From Caulobacter sp. X (GTDB taxonomy: Bacteria > Pseudomonadota > Alphaproteobacteria > Caulobacterales > Caulobacteraceae): a stretch of DNA of 64,000 bases. Shown here piece after piece: positions 52,877 to 62,125 of this stretch. A program made the translations under genes and the position numbers. The notes under the pieces were generated by a model. It did no database searches. It was given only the letters and a program-made list of their open reading frames with translations, and was not told the origin of the DNA. The stretch covers positions 744,001 to 808,000 of the forward strand of contig NZ_PEGF01000001.1 in NCBI RefSeq assembly GCF_002742635.1. Direction: 5' to 3'. The first letter of the stretch is position 1, and each line of letters opens with the position of its first letter.

Positions 52877-53542
52877 ATGCTGACCCTTCTGGGCGTGGCG
52901 GTGATCGTGCTGGGCTTCGCCCTGCGCTTCAATCCGCTGCTGGTCGTGGTCGCCGCCGCCATGGCCTCGGGACTGGCCGCCGGCCTGACGCCCGTCGAGG
53001 TGCTGGCCGCGTTCGGCAAGGCCTTCAACACCAACCGCTATGTCAGCGTCGCCTGGCTGGTCTTGCCCGCGATCGGGGTGCTGGAGCGGGCCGGCCTGCG
53101 CGAACAGGCGCGCCGAACGATCCAGAGCCTGCGCGCGGCGACGGCGGGCCGGATCCTGCTGGCCTATCTGGCCTTACGCCAAGTCGCGGCGGCGTTGGGC
53201 CTGACCCAGGTGGCCGGCCAGGCCCAGACGGTGCGACCGCTGCTGGCCCCGATGGCCGAAGCGGCGGCCGAGCCGCTGTCCGAGGACGACCGCCAGCGCG
53301 TCCGGGCCATGAGTGCGGCGACCGACAATGTCGGCCTCTTTTTCGGCGAGGACATCTTCCTGGCGATCGGCTCGATCCTGCTGATCGTCGGCTTCCTGGA
53401 TCAAAGCGGCATCACGGTCGAGCCGCTGGCCCTGTCGGTCTGGGCGATTCCGACGGCCATCGCCGCCTTCCTGGTCCACGGGGCGCGCCTTCTGCTGTTC
53501 GATCGCACGCTGAAGGCTCGGGCGGAGGGGGACGCTCCATGA
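52877..53542 (+). CDS. DUF969 integral membrane protein
   Basis: 221 residues from ATG 52877 (an in-frame ATG at 52820 is possible). Hydrophobic segments at 1-45 (LTLLGVAVIVLGFALRF...) and around 150-205 (LAIGSILLIVGFL, SVWAIPTAIAAFLVHG), with a conserved-looking cytoplasmic-type loop between (QARRTIQSLRAATAGRIL, ATDNVGLFFGEDIFLAIGS). DUF969 proteins occur almost always with DUF979 proteins, which suggests a two-component transporter. It is coupled to DUF979 by ATGA (53539-53542) and leads a three-gene operon. Confidence 0.83.
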   Translation: MLTLLGVAVIVLGFALRFNPLLVVVAAAMASGLAAGLTPVEVLAAFGKAFNTNRYVSVAWLVLPAIGVLERAGLREQARRTIQSLRAATAGRILLAYLALRQVAAALGLTQVAGQAQTVRPLLAPMAEAAAEPLSEDDRQRVRAMSAATDNVGLFFGEDIFLAIGSILLIVGFLDQSGITVEPLALSVWAIPTAIAAFLVHGARLLLFDRTLKARAEGDAP

Positions 53543-54501
53543 TCGGCCTGCCGCTCGTCTATCTGCTGGCGGGACTGATGTTCGCGGCTTTCGCGGCCTT
53601 GAGCTTCACGGATCGCGAGAATTCCAAGCGCCTGGGCAACGCCGCCTTCTGGGGGCTGTTCGCCCTGAGCTTCCTGGCCGGCGACCATCTGGGCGACCTG
53701 GGCAACGGGGTCCTGGTGCTGGCCGTGGCCCTGATCGCGGGAGCCGGGCAGCTGGGCGTCGGCGCTCCGTCGACCACCTCGCCGGACGCGCGCGAGGGCC
53801 TGGCCGCTCGCTATGGCGCGCGGCTGTTCATCCCGGCCCTGGTCATTCCCGTCCTGGTGCTGGCGGGCTCCCTGGCTTTCAAACGCCTGCCCCTGCACGG
53901 CGCGCCGTTGGTCGATCCCAAGCAGGCGACGCTGATCTCCCTGGCCCTGGCCGCGCTGGTCGCGGCCGTGCTGGCCCAGGTCCTGTTCCGCCAGCCCGCC
54001 GGCGCGGCCATGCAGGAGGGCCGGCGGCTGATGGACCTGGTCGGCTGGGCCGCCCTGCTGCCGCAGATGCTGGCGGCGCTGGGCGCGGTCTTCGCCCTGG
54101 CCGGAGTCGGCAAGACCATCGGCGAGATCGCGGTGATGATCACGCCCGGCGACAGCCGCTTCGCCGCCGTCGCCGCCTACTGCTTAGGGATGGCCGCCTT
54201 CACCGTCATGATGGGCAACGCCTTCGCCGCCTTCCCCGTGATGACCGCCGGCACCGCCCTGCCCCTGGTGATCGGCCGCTTCGGCGGCGATCCAGCCGTG
54301 GTCTGCGCCATCGGCATGCTGTCGGGCTTCTGCGGCACGCTGCTGACGCCGCTGGCGGCCAATTTCAATCTTGTGCCGGCCGCCCTGCTGCAGTTGAAGG
54401 ACCGCTACGCCGTGATCCGCGCCCAGGCGCCCACGGCCGTCCTGATGCTGATCGTCAATGTGATCCTGATGAACGCCCTCGCCTTCCACGCCCGTCCATG
54501 A
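53539..54501 (+). CDS. DUF979 integral membrane protein
   Basis: 320 residues with about nine hydrophobic segments. Distinctive elements are the MMGNAFAAFPVMTAG-type helix break and GMLSGFCGTLLTPLAANFNLVPAAL, which looks like a re-entrant/substrate-site motif (Gly-Thr-x-x-x-Pro-x-x-Asn). Partnered with DUF969, it is probably the substrate-binding half of a permease. In Gram-positive bacteria the pair is found near pyrrolidone-carboxylate peptidase genes as I recall, hinting at an amino-acid-derived substrate. It overlaps DUF2891 by ATGA (54498-54501). Confidence 0.83.
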   Translation: MIGLPLVYLLAGLMFAAFAALSFTDRENSKRLGNAAFWGLFALSFLAGDHLGDLGNGVLVLAVALIAGAGQLGVGAPSTTSPDAREGLAARYGARLFIPALVIPVLVLAGSLAFKRLPLHGAPLVDPKQATLISLALAALVAAVLAQVLFRQPAGAAMQEGRRLMDLVGWAALLPQMLAALGAVFALAGVGKTIGEIAVMITPGDSRFAAVAAYCLGMAAFTVMMGNAFAAFPVMTAGTALPLVIGRFGGDPAVVCAIGMLSGFCGTLLTPLAANFNLVPAALLQLKDRYAVIRAQAPTAVLMLIVNVILMNALAFHARP

Positions 54502-55493
54502 GTCTGGCCCGCTCCACGGCCTCGCGCTTCGCCAAGATCGCGCTGGGGCACCTGACCCGCGAATATCCGAACAAGCTGGACCACGTGATGGGCGGGCCGG
54601 ACGACGTCCGCTCGCCGCGCGACTTGCATCCAATCTTCTTCGGCAGCTTCGACTGGCATTCGTGCGTGCACGGATACTGGCTGCTGGCCACCCTGCTGCG
54701 CCTGCGCCCCGAGATGCCCGAGGCCGAGACGATCGTCGCGCTGTTCGACGACGCCTTCACCGCCGAGAAGGTCGCCGGCGAACTGGCCTATCTGGACCGC
54801 CCGGAAAGCCGCGGTTTCGAGCGCCCTTATGGCTGGGCCTGGAGCCTGATGCTGCAGGCCGAGCTGCTGCGCCATGAAAGGCCGTGGGCCCAGACCCACG
54901 CGCCGTTGGCCAGCGCCTTCGCCCGCCGCCTGGAGGATTTCCTGCCGCGCGCGGACTATCCGATCCGGTCGGGCGCCCATCACAACACCGCCTTCGCCCT
55001 GGTGCTGGCCAGCGAGTACGCCGACATGGCGGGCCAGCCGGCCCTGCGCCAGCTGCTGCAGACCCGCGCCCTGGTCTGGTACGGCCAGGACGCCGCCTGC
55101 CAGGCCTGGGAGCCGTCCGGCGACGACTTCCTCTCGCCCGCCCTGATCGAGGCCGAGGCCATGCGCCGGCTGCTGCCGCGCGAGAGCTTTGATCTGTGGT
55201 TTCCTCGCTTCCTGCCGGACCTCGCCAACAAGCAGCCAGCCACGCTGTTCACGCCCGCCCGGGTCAGCGACCGCACCGACGGCAAGATCGCCCACCTCGA
55301 CGGCCTGAACCTGTCGCGCGCCTGGTGTTGGCGCACCCTGGCCAGCGCCATGTCCGAGTCCGATCCCGCGAAGACCCACGCGATCAGCGCCGCCTTGAAC
55401 CATCTGGCGGCGGCGATACCGCATGTCTCCGGCGACTATATGGGCGAGCACTGGCTGGCCACTTTCGCGCTACTGGCGCTGGAGAACGGCTAG
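54498..55493 (+). CDS. DUF2891 protein
   Basis: 331 residues, soluble, no signal peptide. The helix-rich sequence has conserved-looking His/Asp/Trp clusters: DLHPIFFGSFDWHSCVHGYW near the N-terminus, GWAWSLMLQAELLRHERPWA, RSGAHHNTAFALVLASEYA and GDYMGEHWLATFALLALENG at the end. The layout (paired helices with HxxxH and DWH near a cavity) recalls alpha/alpha toroid enzymes, but no activity is established. It is the third gene of a fully overlapping operon with DUF969 and DUF979, so it presumably processes what they import. Confidence 0.82.
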   Translation: MSLARSTASRFAKIALGHLTREYPNKLDHVMGGPDDVRSPRDLHPIFFGSFDWHSCVHGYWLLATLLRLRPEMPEAETIVALFDDAFTAEKVAGELAYLDRPESRGFERPYGWAWSLMLQAELLRHERPWAQTHAPLASAFARRLEDFLPRADYPIRSGAHHNTAFALVLASEYADMAGQPALRQLLQTRALVWYGQDAACQAWEPSGDDFLSPALIEAEAMRRLLPRESFDLWFPRFLPDLANKQPATLFTPARVSDRTDGKIAHLDGLNLSRAWCWRTLASAMSESDPAKTHAISAALNHLAAAIPHVSGDYMGEHWLATFALLALENG

Positions 55494-55581
55494 TCGATCG
55501 GCGAAGTAATGGCCTTCAGATGACCGCCGGACAGAATCTTCCCGCCCGAACTTCTTCCAAGCATAGAGAACCCACAACAAC

Positions 55582-55604
55582 TTTGAATAACAATGTTATT
55601 CAAA
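55582..55604. promoter_or_regulatory. Perfect 11-bp-arm palindrome, likely operator
   Basis: TTTGAATAACA (55582-55592) and its exact complement TGTTATTCAAA (55594-55604) flank one central A. It is the most AT-rich block of the local region, lies 89 bases after the DUF2891 stop and 125 bases before the 38-residue ORF. The symmetry and short centre suit a dimeric regulator better than an RNA hairpin (a 1-base loop cannot form). Which gene it controls is not known. Confidence 0.6.
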
Positions 55605-55728
55605 TTCGCGCTGCGAACAATTGTCGCGCCTGCGTATTCGCCATCATTGCTCGAGTGCAACACACGTTAAGACTGAATCATGGACTGATTCGTCACGCCG
55701 AGAGGCGTGAGGGGGAGCGGGATTTCAG

Positions 55729-55845
55729 ATGGCCCAGCCGCGTATCGACGTCCGAGCGGACGTCCGCCGATATCTCATCGCCAGCGTCGCCGGCTTTTGC
55801 CTGGGCCTGACGCTGGGCTTCCTGATGATCTTCGGCCTGGGCTGA
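55729..55845 (+). CDS. Small predicted membrane protein (38 residues)
   Basis: 38 residues: MAQPRIDVRADVRRYLIASV, then AGFCLGLTLGFLMIFGLG. A basic N-terminus precedes one helix of about 20 hydrophobic residues, the pattern of a single-pass small membrane protein. GGGGGAG lies about 11 bases upstream, a little far. A hairpin (CACGCC/GGCGTG, about 55694-55710) and the palindrome at 55582-55604 precede it. It stands alone before smpB, which converges on it. Short reading frames carry risk, but the hydrophobic design argues for a real gene. Confidence 0.5.
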   Translation: MAQPRIDVRADVRRYLIASVAGFCLGLTLGFLMIFGLG

Positions 55846-55879
55846 GCAAGACCAACCCAAGAAAAGCGCTCGCGACGCC

Positions 55880-56338
55880 TCAGTCGCCGCGATCGCCCTT
55901 CATCAAGCGCGCCTTGTCGCGCTGCCAGTCGCGATTGGCCTCGGTCTCGCGCTTGTCGTGCAGCTTCTTGCCCTTGGCGAGCCCCACTTCCAGCTTCGCC
56001 AGACCCTTGTCGTTCCAATAGAGCTTGATCGGGATCAGCGTGCGGCCTTCCCGCTGCACCGCGCCGATCAGCTTGTCGATCTGCTTGCGATGCAGCAGCA
56101 GCTTCCGATGCCGGCGCGGCTCGTGGTTGAAGCGGTTGGCGTGGCCGTAGGGCGGGATGTCGGCGTTGATCAGCACGATCTCGCGCCCTTCGACCGAAGC
56201 GTAGGACTCGGCGATGTTCGCCCGCCCGGTCCGCAGGCTCTTCACCTCGGTGCCGGTCAGCATGATGCCCGCCTCGAACGTCTCTTCGATGAAGTAGTCG
56301 AAGCGCGCGCGCCGATTTTCCGCGATCGGCTTGACCAT
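55880..56338 (-). CDS. smpB: SsrA-binding protein SmpB
   Basis: 152 residues from ATG 56338. The OB-fold has the SmpB signatures [39 protein letters not shown] and [18 protein letters not shown]; the C-terminal tail [20 protein letters not shown] is the basic segment that probes the mRNA channel. It carries tmRNA to stalled ribosomes. No tmRNA gene is seen here. dapA ends two bases upstream, so the two are co-transcribed, a conserved alphaproteobacterial pair. Confidence 0.95.
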   Translation of the reverse strand: MVKPIAENRRARFDYFIEETFEAGIMLTGTEVKSLRTGRANIAESYASVEGREIVLINADIPPYGHANRFNHEPRRHRKLLLHRKQIDKLIGAVQREGRTLIPIKLYWNDKGLAKLEVGLAKGKKLHDKRETEANRDWQRDKARLMKGDRGD

Positions 56339-56340
56339 GG

Positions 56341-57222
56341 TCAGAGACCAGCCTCGCGCATGGCGTCCAGGATCGTCGGACGCACCGCCTCGGCGCAGGG
56401 CGTGATCGGCAGACGGACGTCTTCCGCGCACAGGCCCAGATGCGACAGGGCGAACTTGGTCGGGGCCGGCGAGGAATCCAGGAACAGGGCCTTGTGCAGA
56501 CGCACCAGGCGATCCTGCCAGTAGAGGCCCGTCTCCCACTGGCCTTGCAGGCAGGCGTTCATGAAGGCGGCGCAGGCGTCCGGCGCGACATTGGCCGTGA
56601 CCGAGATCACGCCGTGGCCGCCGTGGGCCATGTAGCCGAGCGCGGTCGGATCATCGCCCGACAGCATGACCCAGTCCTCGCCGCACATCAGGCGCTGCAT
56701 GCTGATCCGGGTCAGGTCGCCGGTGGCGTCCTTGATCCCGACGATGTTGGGCAGCTTGGACAGGCGCGCCAGCGTCTCGTTGGAGATGTCGACGCCCGTG
56801 CGGCCGGGCACGTTGTAGACGAAGATCGGCAGCTGGACGGCGTTGTTGATCGCCTCGTAGTGGCGATAGAGGCCTTCCTGGCTCGGACGATTGTAGTAGG
56901 GCGTGACGACCAGGGCCGCGTCGGCGCCGATGGCCTTGGCGTGCTGGGCCAGCTCGATGGCCTCGTCGGTCGAGTTGCTGCCGGCGCCGGCGATCACCGG
57001 CGCGCGGCCGGCGGCGGTCTTCACGCACAGCTCGACGACGCGGCGGTGCTCCTCGTGCGACAGGGTCGAGGTCTCGCCGGTGGTGCCGACCGGCACCAGG
57101 CCATGGACGCCGCCCGCGATCTGGCGCTCGACCAGCGCCACGAAGGCTTTCTCATCGACCTCCCCGTCCTTGAACGGCGTGACGAGGGCCGGAATGACGC
57201 CCTTGAACGGGGAATGGACCAT
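56341..57222 (-). CDS. dapA: 4-hydroxy-tetrahydrodipicolinate synthase
   Basis: 293 residues from ATG 57222; an opening to 57387 lacks family similarity. [14 protein letters not shown] (catalytic Thr/Thr region), the Tyr in [22 protein letters not shown], and the Schiff-base lysine in [12 protein letters not shown] are all present. It condenses pyruvate and aspartate semialdehyde on the way to diaminopimelate and lysine. It leads the dapA-smpB message. The upstream gap (57223-57507, 285 bases) carries a GATTC site and the promoters for dapA and the divergent lytic transglycosylase. Confidence 0.95.
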   Translation of the reverse strand: MVHSPFKGVIPALVTPFKDGEVDEKAFVALVERQIAGGVHGLVPVGTTGETSTLSHEEHRRVVELCVKTAAGRAPVIAGAGSNSTDEAIELAQHAKAIGADAALVVTPYYNRPSQEGLYRHYEAINNAVQLPIFVYNVPGRTGVDISNETLARLSKLPNIVGIKDATGDLTRISMQRLMCGEDWVMLSGDDPTALGYMAHGGHGVISVTANVAPDACAAFMNACLQGQWETGLYWQDRLVRLHKALFLDSSPAPTKFALSHLGLCAEDVRLPITPCAEAVRPTILDAMREAGL

Positions 57223-57507
57223 GACTTGCAAATTGCCGTGAGGATGGCGCCGCGTCGGTTGCGGCAGGACGAAGGAGGCGGACAATATGTCCCTGCCCCG
57301 CCGTCCCGCAACCGGGCGCGTCGAGGCTGGAGCGGTTTGATCGGACGAGGCCCTCGGGTCAAGTCCCGCCAACCCTCCTTTAAACATAATCCGGCCTGAT
57401 GTTGTTTCGGACCCGGATTTGCGATTCGAAGAGACCCCTGTCGCCAGCGCGTATTCGGCTGCGGCGTAGTCGAGGCTCTCGTCCGGAGCCTGTTTGAGGA
57501 GTGCGTT

Positions 57508-59583
57508 TTGGCTTCAGTTCTGCGCCGTATCATGCTCGGGGGAGCCTGCATCGTCGCCGTGTGCGGCGTCGCCGACGCCCAGACGGCCGCGCCCGACCTC
57601 GTCAGTTCTTCGATCAGCGCCGGCGCCTCCTCAGTTTCCGACACCGACGCCGCCACGCTGCGCACCGCGCTTTCGGCCGCCAAGCGGGGCGACGTTTCCG
57701 GCGCGCGCGCCGCCATGGCCAGCTTGAGCGATCCGATCGCCCGCAAGATCGCGCTGTGGGCCCTGGTCGACAGCAACGCCGAGGCGCTGAGCTTCTACGA
57801 TCTCGATTCCGCCCGTCGCGAGCTGGCCGGCTGGCCGCGCGGCGCGCGGCGCGACGCCGCCGCCGAGCGCGCGCTGGCGACCTCGGGCCTGGATCCTGCC
57901 CGCATCGTCGCCTGGTTCGGCGGCGCCCCGCCGGCGACCGCCGAGGGCGTCATGACCCTGGCCAGCGGCCTGCAGGCGATCGGCCGCCAGCAGGAGGCGA
58001 CGGACCTGATCCGCCGCACCTTCCGCGACAAGGTGTTCGAGGCCGACGCCCAGCGCGCCATGATCGCCCGTTTCGGCGCCATGCTGACGCCGGACGACTA
58101 TGTCCGCCGCGCCGACATCCTGCTGTACGGCCAACAGGGCCCAGCGGCGCGCGACATCGTCGCCATGCTGTCGGAAACCCAGCAGGCCGCCGCCCGCACG
58201 CGCATGGCCTATCGCCAGAGCGCGGCCAACGCCAACGACCTCTACAATGACCTGACGCCCGACCTGCAAGAGTCGCCGGGCGTCGTGTTTGAACGGGCCG
58301 CCTATCTGCGCCGCCAGGGCATGACCACCCTGGCCCTGCCAATGGTCGCGAACTTCCCGGCGCCCCCGACGGAAGAGGCCTCGGCCGCGATCTGGAAAGA
58401 GCGCAAGCAGCTGGTCGTCGCGGCCCTGCAGGCCGGCGACAACGCCGGCGCCTACGCCGCCGCCAGCAACACCCGCGCCCTGACGCCGACCGAGATCGCC
58501 GAGTCCGAATTCTTCGCCGGCTGGATCGCGCTGAGCCGGCTGAAGAACCCCGACGCCGCCGCCGCCCACTTCGCCCAGATCGCCGCCGTCGGCGCCTCGC
58601 CGATCACCAAGGGCCGCGCCCTCTACTGGCAAGGCCGCGCCGCCGAGGCGCAAGGCGACCCGATCGCGGCCCAGGCCTTCTATTTCGAAGGCTCGCGCTA
58701 CATCACCACCTTCTACGGCCAGCTGGCCGCCGAAAAGGCGGGGCTGAGAGAGATCCGGCTCGAGGGCGACCCGGTCATCACGCCCGCCGATCGGGCGCGG
58801 TTCTACAGCCGCGAGCAGGTCCGCGCCGCGCGGATCCTGGCCGACATCGGCGCCCGCGACCAGTTCCGCAGCCTGGTGCTCTACATCGACGACGTCCTGC
58901 CCAACGCCCAGGAGACGGCCCTGCTGGTCGACATGGCGCGGGGCTATGGCGACCAGGACCTGGCGATGCGCGCCGTCCGCGCCGCCGCCCAGCGCGGCAT
59001 CATCCTGCCCGAGCGCGGCTATCCGCTGCTGGACCACCACTTCACGCCCGTGCCGGGCGCGGCCGAGACGGCTTTCGTCTATTCGATCTCGCGGCAAGAG
59101 AGCAATTTCGACCCTGGCGCCCGCTCGGGCGTCGGCGCGCGCGGCATGATGCAGCTGATGCCGGCCACGGCCTCTCTGGTGGCCCGCAAGCTGGGTGAGG
59201 ATCACTCGGTCGATCGCCTGTCCGACGCGTCCTACAACATGCGCCTGGGCTCGGTTTACCTGGGCCAGATGGTCAACAACTTCAGCGGCTCATACATCAT
59301 GGCGGCCGCCGCCTACAACGCCGGCCCCGGCCGTCCGGCCCGCTGGGTCAGCCAGTGCGGCGACCCGCGCGGCGCGACCACCGACCCGCTCGACTTCATC
59401 GAGTGCATCCCCTTCTCCGAAACCCGCAACTACGTGATGCGGACCCTGGAGACGACGATGGTCTACCGCGCCCGGCTCAACGGGGGCGTCGCGCCCCTGA
59501 CCCTGTCCAGCGACCTCAAGCGCGGCGGCTACAGCTACAGCGCCTCGGTCGCCTCGGCCGAGACCGTGGCGACGCAGCCCTAG
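57508..59583 (+). CDS. Soluble lytic murein transglycosylase
   Basis: 691 residues starting at TTG 57508, with GAGGAG six bases upstream. A Sec signal ([20 protein letters not shown], then QTAAP) leads to a long superhelical U-domain of TPR-like helices. The SLT catalytic domain near residues 515-640 contains the catalytic Glu in [30 protein letters not shown] and [14 protein letters not shown]. It cleaves peptidoglycan to 1,6-anhydro products. Caulobacter SdpA belongs to this family; I do not claim orthology. It is divergent from dapA and convergent with the ABC ATPase gene, whose stop (59580) lies within four bases of its own. Confidence 0.9.
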   Translation: MASVLRRIMLGGACIVAVCGVADAQTAAPDLVSSSISAGASSVSDTDAATLRTALSAAKRGDVSGARAAMASLSDPIARKIALWALVDSNAEALSFYDLDSARRELAGWPRGARRDAAAERALATSGLDPARIVAWFGGAPPATAEGVMTLASGLQAIGRQQEATDLIRRTFRDKVFEADAQRAMIARFGAMLTPDDYVRRADILLYGQQGPAARDIVAMLSETQQAAARTRMAYRQSAANANDLYNDLTPDLQESPGVVFERAAYLRRQGMTTLALPMVANFPAPPTEEASAAIWKERKQLVVAALQAGDNAGAYAAASNTRALTPTEIAESEFFAGWIALSRLKNPDAAAAHFAQIAAVGASPITKGRALYWQGRAAEAQGDPIAAQAFYFEGSRYITTFYGQLAAEKAGLREIRLEGDPVITPADRARFYSREQVRAARILADIGARDQFRSLVLYIDDVLPNAQETALLVDMARGYGDQDLAMRAVRAAAQRGIILPERGYPLLDHHFTPVPGAAETAFVYSISRQESNFDPGARSGVGARGMMQLMPATASLVARKLGEDHSVDRLSDASYNMRLGSVYLGQMVNNFSGSYIMAAAAYNAGPGRPARWVSQCGDPRGATTDPLDFIECIPFSETRNYVMRTLETTMVYRARLNGGVAPLTLSSDLKRGGYSYSASVASAETVATQP

Positions 59584-60335
59584 AGTCGCCGCGCCGCCAG
59601 CACCAAGCCGGCGGGTGTTTCGACGAGCTCGCCATCCAGGCCAAAGACTTCCGCCAAGACCTCGCTCGACAGCGCTTGGCGGGGCGCGCCGTCGGCGACG
59701 AGGCGGCCGCGCGAGATCACGACCACCCGATCGCAGGTCCGCGCCGCCAGCCCCAGGTCGTGCAGCGTAACCACCACGGCCGCGCCGCCCGCGGCCTCGG
59801 CCCGCAGCAGGTCAAGCGTCAGCAGTTGGGCGTCGGGATCGAGGCCCGCCACCGGCTCATCGGCCACCAACAGCGGCGCGCGGGTCGCCAGCAAGCGCGC
59901 CAGCAGCACCCTCGCCCGCTCGCCGCCCGACATGTCCAGCACGCCTCGGTCCGCCAGATCGCCCGCGCCGACACGGGTCAGGCAGGCGCGCGCCAAGGCG
60001 TCGGCCTCGGTTTCCGAAAGATCGCTGGCGCCCAGCGCGGCGACCATCCGCGCCGGCAGGTTCCAGGCGGCGCGGCGCTCCTGCGGGAGGTAGCCGACAA
60101 GGCGCGCGCGCTCGTCAGGTTTGAGGGCGCCGACCAACCGGCCCGACAATCGCGCCTGGCCGGCCGCCACGGGCAGCAGGCCAAGCCCCGCGCGCAGCAG
60201 GCTGGTCTTGCCCGCGCCGTTGGGACCGACAATCCCGACGACCTCGCCCGCCGTGACGACCAGGCTCGCCGCCTCCAAAACCGTCTTGCGGCCTTGGCGG
60301 GCGGAGAGCGCCTCCAGCGTCCAGAGCGCGCTCAT
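59580..60335 (-). CDS. ABC transporter ATPase, iron-complex/cobalamin/haem type
   Basis: 251 residues from ATG 60335. Walker A GPNGAGKTSL, the Q-loop LPQERR, the signature MSGGERARVLLAR, Walker B LLVADEPVAGLD and the H-loop VVTLHDLGLA are intact. The length and sequence match BtuD/FecE/HmuV. It powers the FecCD permease encoded upstream, which overlaps it by ATGA (60332-60335). Confidence 0.92.
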   Translation of the reverse strand: MSALWTLEALSARQGRKTVLEAASLVVTAGEVVGIVGPNGAGKTSLLRAGLGLLPVAAGQARLSGRLVGALKPDERARLVGYLPQERRAAWNLPARMVAALGASDLSETEADALARACLTRVGAGDLADRGVLDMSGGERARVLLARLLATRAPLLVADEPVAGLDPDAQLLTLDLLRAEAAGGAAVVVTLHDLGLAARTCDRVVVISRGRLVADGAPRQALSSEVLAEVFGLDGELVETPAGLVLAARRL

Positions 60336-61318
60336 GAGCGCCAGCTCCGGGCGGCGCGCCAGGCCAGGAGAGCGAAGGCGGGCGCGCCGAACAAGGCTGT
60401 GACGACGCCCAGCTTCAGCTCCTGCTCGGTGGGGATCAGTCGCGCGGCCAGATCCGCCAGCACGAGCAGCAACGCGCCGGCCAATGCCGAGGGCCACAGG
60501 ATCCGCTTGGGGTCATCGCGCACCAGCGCCCGCACCATGTGCGGCGCGGCCAGGCCCACGAAGCCGATCACCCCCGCCGCCGCCACGGCCGCGCCGGTCA
60601 GCAGGGCCGCGCCGGCCACGGCGTAGACCCGCAGCCGCGCCATCGGCAGGGCCGACATCCGCGCGGCCTCCTCGCCCAGGGTCAGCATGCGCAGGCCCTC
60701 GCCGGCCTTCAGGCACAGGGCCCCGCCGATGGCCATCGGGACCAGGGCGCGCAGGGCGTCCATGGCGTCGCGGTTCTGCACCGAGCCCATCAGCCAGGCC
60801 AGGATCTCGGCCATCGCCACCGGCGAGGGTGAAAGGTTGAAGACCAGGGCCGTCAGAGCGCCGCCGAACGCAGACAGCGCCACCCCGAACAGGATCAGCG
60901 CCTCGGGCTCGCGGAACCGCGCGGCCAGCGCCACGACCATCGCGCCCGCCGCGAGGGCGCCGACCAGGGCCGAGAGTTCGATCGCGCCCGGGATGACGGC
61001 CAGGCCCGCCGAGATGGCGACCGCCGCGCCCAGACCCGAGACCGCCGAAACGCCCAGCACGCCGGGGTCGGCCAGCGGATTGCGCAGCAGGCCTTGCATG
61101 GTCGCGCCCGCCAGGCCGAGGGCCGCGCCGACCAGGGCGGCGACCGCGACGCGCGGCGCCCGGATCGTCCACAGCACCTCGCCCGGCGGCGAGCCGGGGT
61201 GAGCCAGGGCCTGGACGTACTGGCTCCAGGTCAGAGGCGTCTCGCCCAGCGCCACGGCGGCGACGGCGGCCAGGGCCAGGACCAGCAGCATCAGCAGGCA
61301 AAGCCGGAGGAGTCTCAT
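60332..61318 (-). CDS. ABC transporter permease, FecCD/BtuC family
   Basis: 328 residues with about ten membrane helices. Family hallmarks are GATMQGLLRNPLADPGVLG (coupling region for the ATPase), SLGEEAAR-like LTLGEEAARMSALP, and FVGLAAPHMVR near the C-terminus. It imports iron-siderophore, haem or cobalamin delivered by the binding protein. It overlaps both partners by four bases (61315-61318 and 60332-60335). No riboswitch or TonB-receptor gene is next to it. Confidence 0.93.
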   Translation of the reverse strand: MRLLRLCLLMLLVLALAAVAAVALGETPLTWSQYVQALAHPGSPPGEVLWTIRAPRVAVAALVGAALGLAGATMQGLLRNPLADPGVLGVSAVSGLGAAVAISAGLAVIPGAIELSALVGALAAGAMVVALAARFREPEALILFGVALSAFGGALTALVFNLSPSPVAMAEILAWLMGSVQNRDAMDALRALVPMAIGGALCLKAGEGLRMLTLGEEAARMSALPMARLRVYAVAGAALLTGAAVAAAGVIGFVGLAAPHMVRALVRDDPKRILWPSALAGALLLVLADLAARLIPTEQELKLGVVTALFGAPAFALLAWRAARSWRS

Positions 61319-62121
61319 CGCGCCGCCTCGGCCAGCATCCGCGCGCCGTCGGCCGCGAACCAGCCGGGGCACCCCACCACCGAGGCCGGCAAGGAGGCGG
61401 CCGTGCGGGTGGCGACCACGCGCTGGAGGGCGGCATGGCGTCCAGGTCCCCAACGGTCGGCTCCGGCCCGCGCCATGTCGAACAGACCCAGCACTACCGC
61501 CGCCGGCGGCGACATCACCAAGCCCTCCAGCGAGACGGGCGCGAAGTACGGCGCCTTGGAGGCGTTGGCGTAGCCGGCCGCCTTCAACATGGCGTCGATC
61601 AGCGTGCCCGCCCCCGCCGTGAAGCCGCCGGGCGTCAGATAGAGGGCGGACCTGCCCTTCCCCGCTCCAGCCGCGCGGGCCAGTTGAGCGTCCATGCGGG
61701 AGACGATCGCCTCCCCCTCGGCGCGACGGTCCAAGGCGGCGGCGACCTTGCGGACATTGACGCGGACGCCTTCGAAGTCGGCGGCGTCGTCCAGGGTCAC
61801 GGTGGTCATGCCCTTCTTCTCCAGCGCCTTGGAGAGCCGCGCGTCGCCGCCCCACAGCCGCACCACGACCTGGGGCCGCGCGGCGACGAGGCTCTCGAAC
61901 GTCGCTCGGCGCAAAGGAAGACCCATGGCGGCGTCCCGCATGTAGCTGTCGCGGGACACGGCGCGGTGCGAGAGGCCGACGATGCTGTCGCGCGGCGCCA
62001 GGGCCAGCACGTACTGGTCGGCGCAGGAGTCCAGCGACATCACGCGCGGAGCCGCGCACGCGAAACCGGGCGCGAGCGCCAGCGCCGCCACAAGGGCGCA
62101 CAGGGCCTTGGCGGCGCTCAT
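61315..62121 (-). CDS. ABC transporter periplasmic binding protein, FecB/BtuF type
   Basis: 268 residues with a Sec signal (SAAKALCALVAALALAPGFA). The mature start PRVMSLDSCADQYVLALAPR is the usual strand-helix of class III periplasmic binding proteins, with the interdomain helix near FEGVRVNVRKVAAALDRRAE. No lipobox is seen, so it is soluble. The ligand cannot be assigned; iron chelates, haem and vitamin B12 are all possible. It is the second gene of the leftward unit, four bases after a TetR gene. Confidence 0.88.
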   Translation of the reverse strand: MSAAKALCALVAALALAPGFACAAPRVMSLDSCADQYVLALAPRDSIVGLSHRAVSRDSYMRDAAMGLPLRRATFESLVAARPQVVVRLWGGDARLSKALEKKGMTTVTLDDAADFEGVRVNVRKVAAALDRRAEGEAIVSRMDAQLARAAGAGKGRSALYLTPGGFTAGAGTLIDAMLKAAGYANASKAPYFAPVSLEGLVMSPPAAVVLGLFDMARAGADRWGPGRHAALQRVVATRTAASLPASVVGCPGWFAADGARMLAEAAR

Positions 62122-62125
62122 GAAA

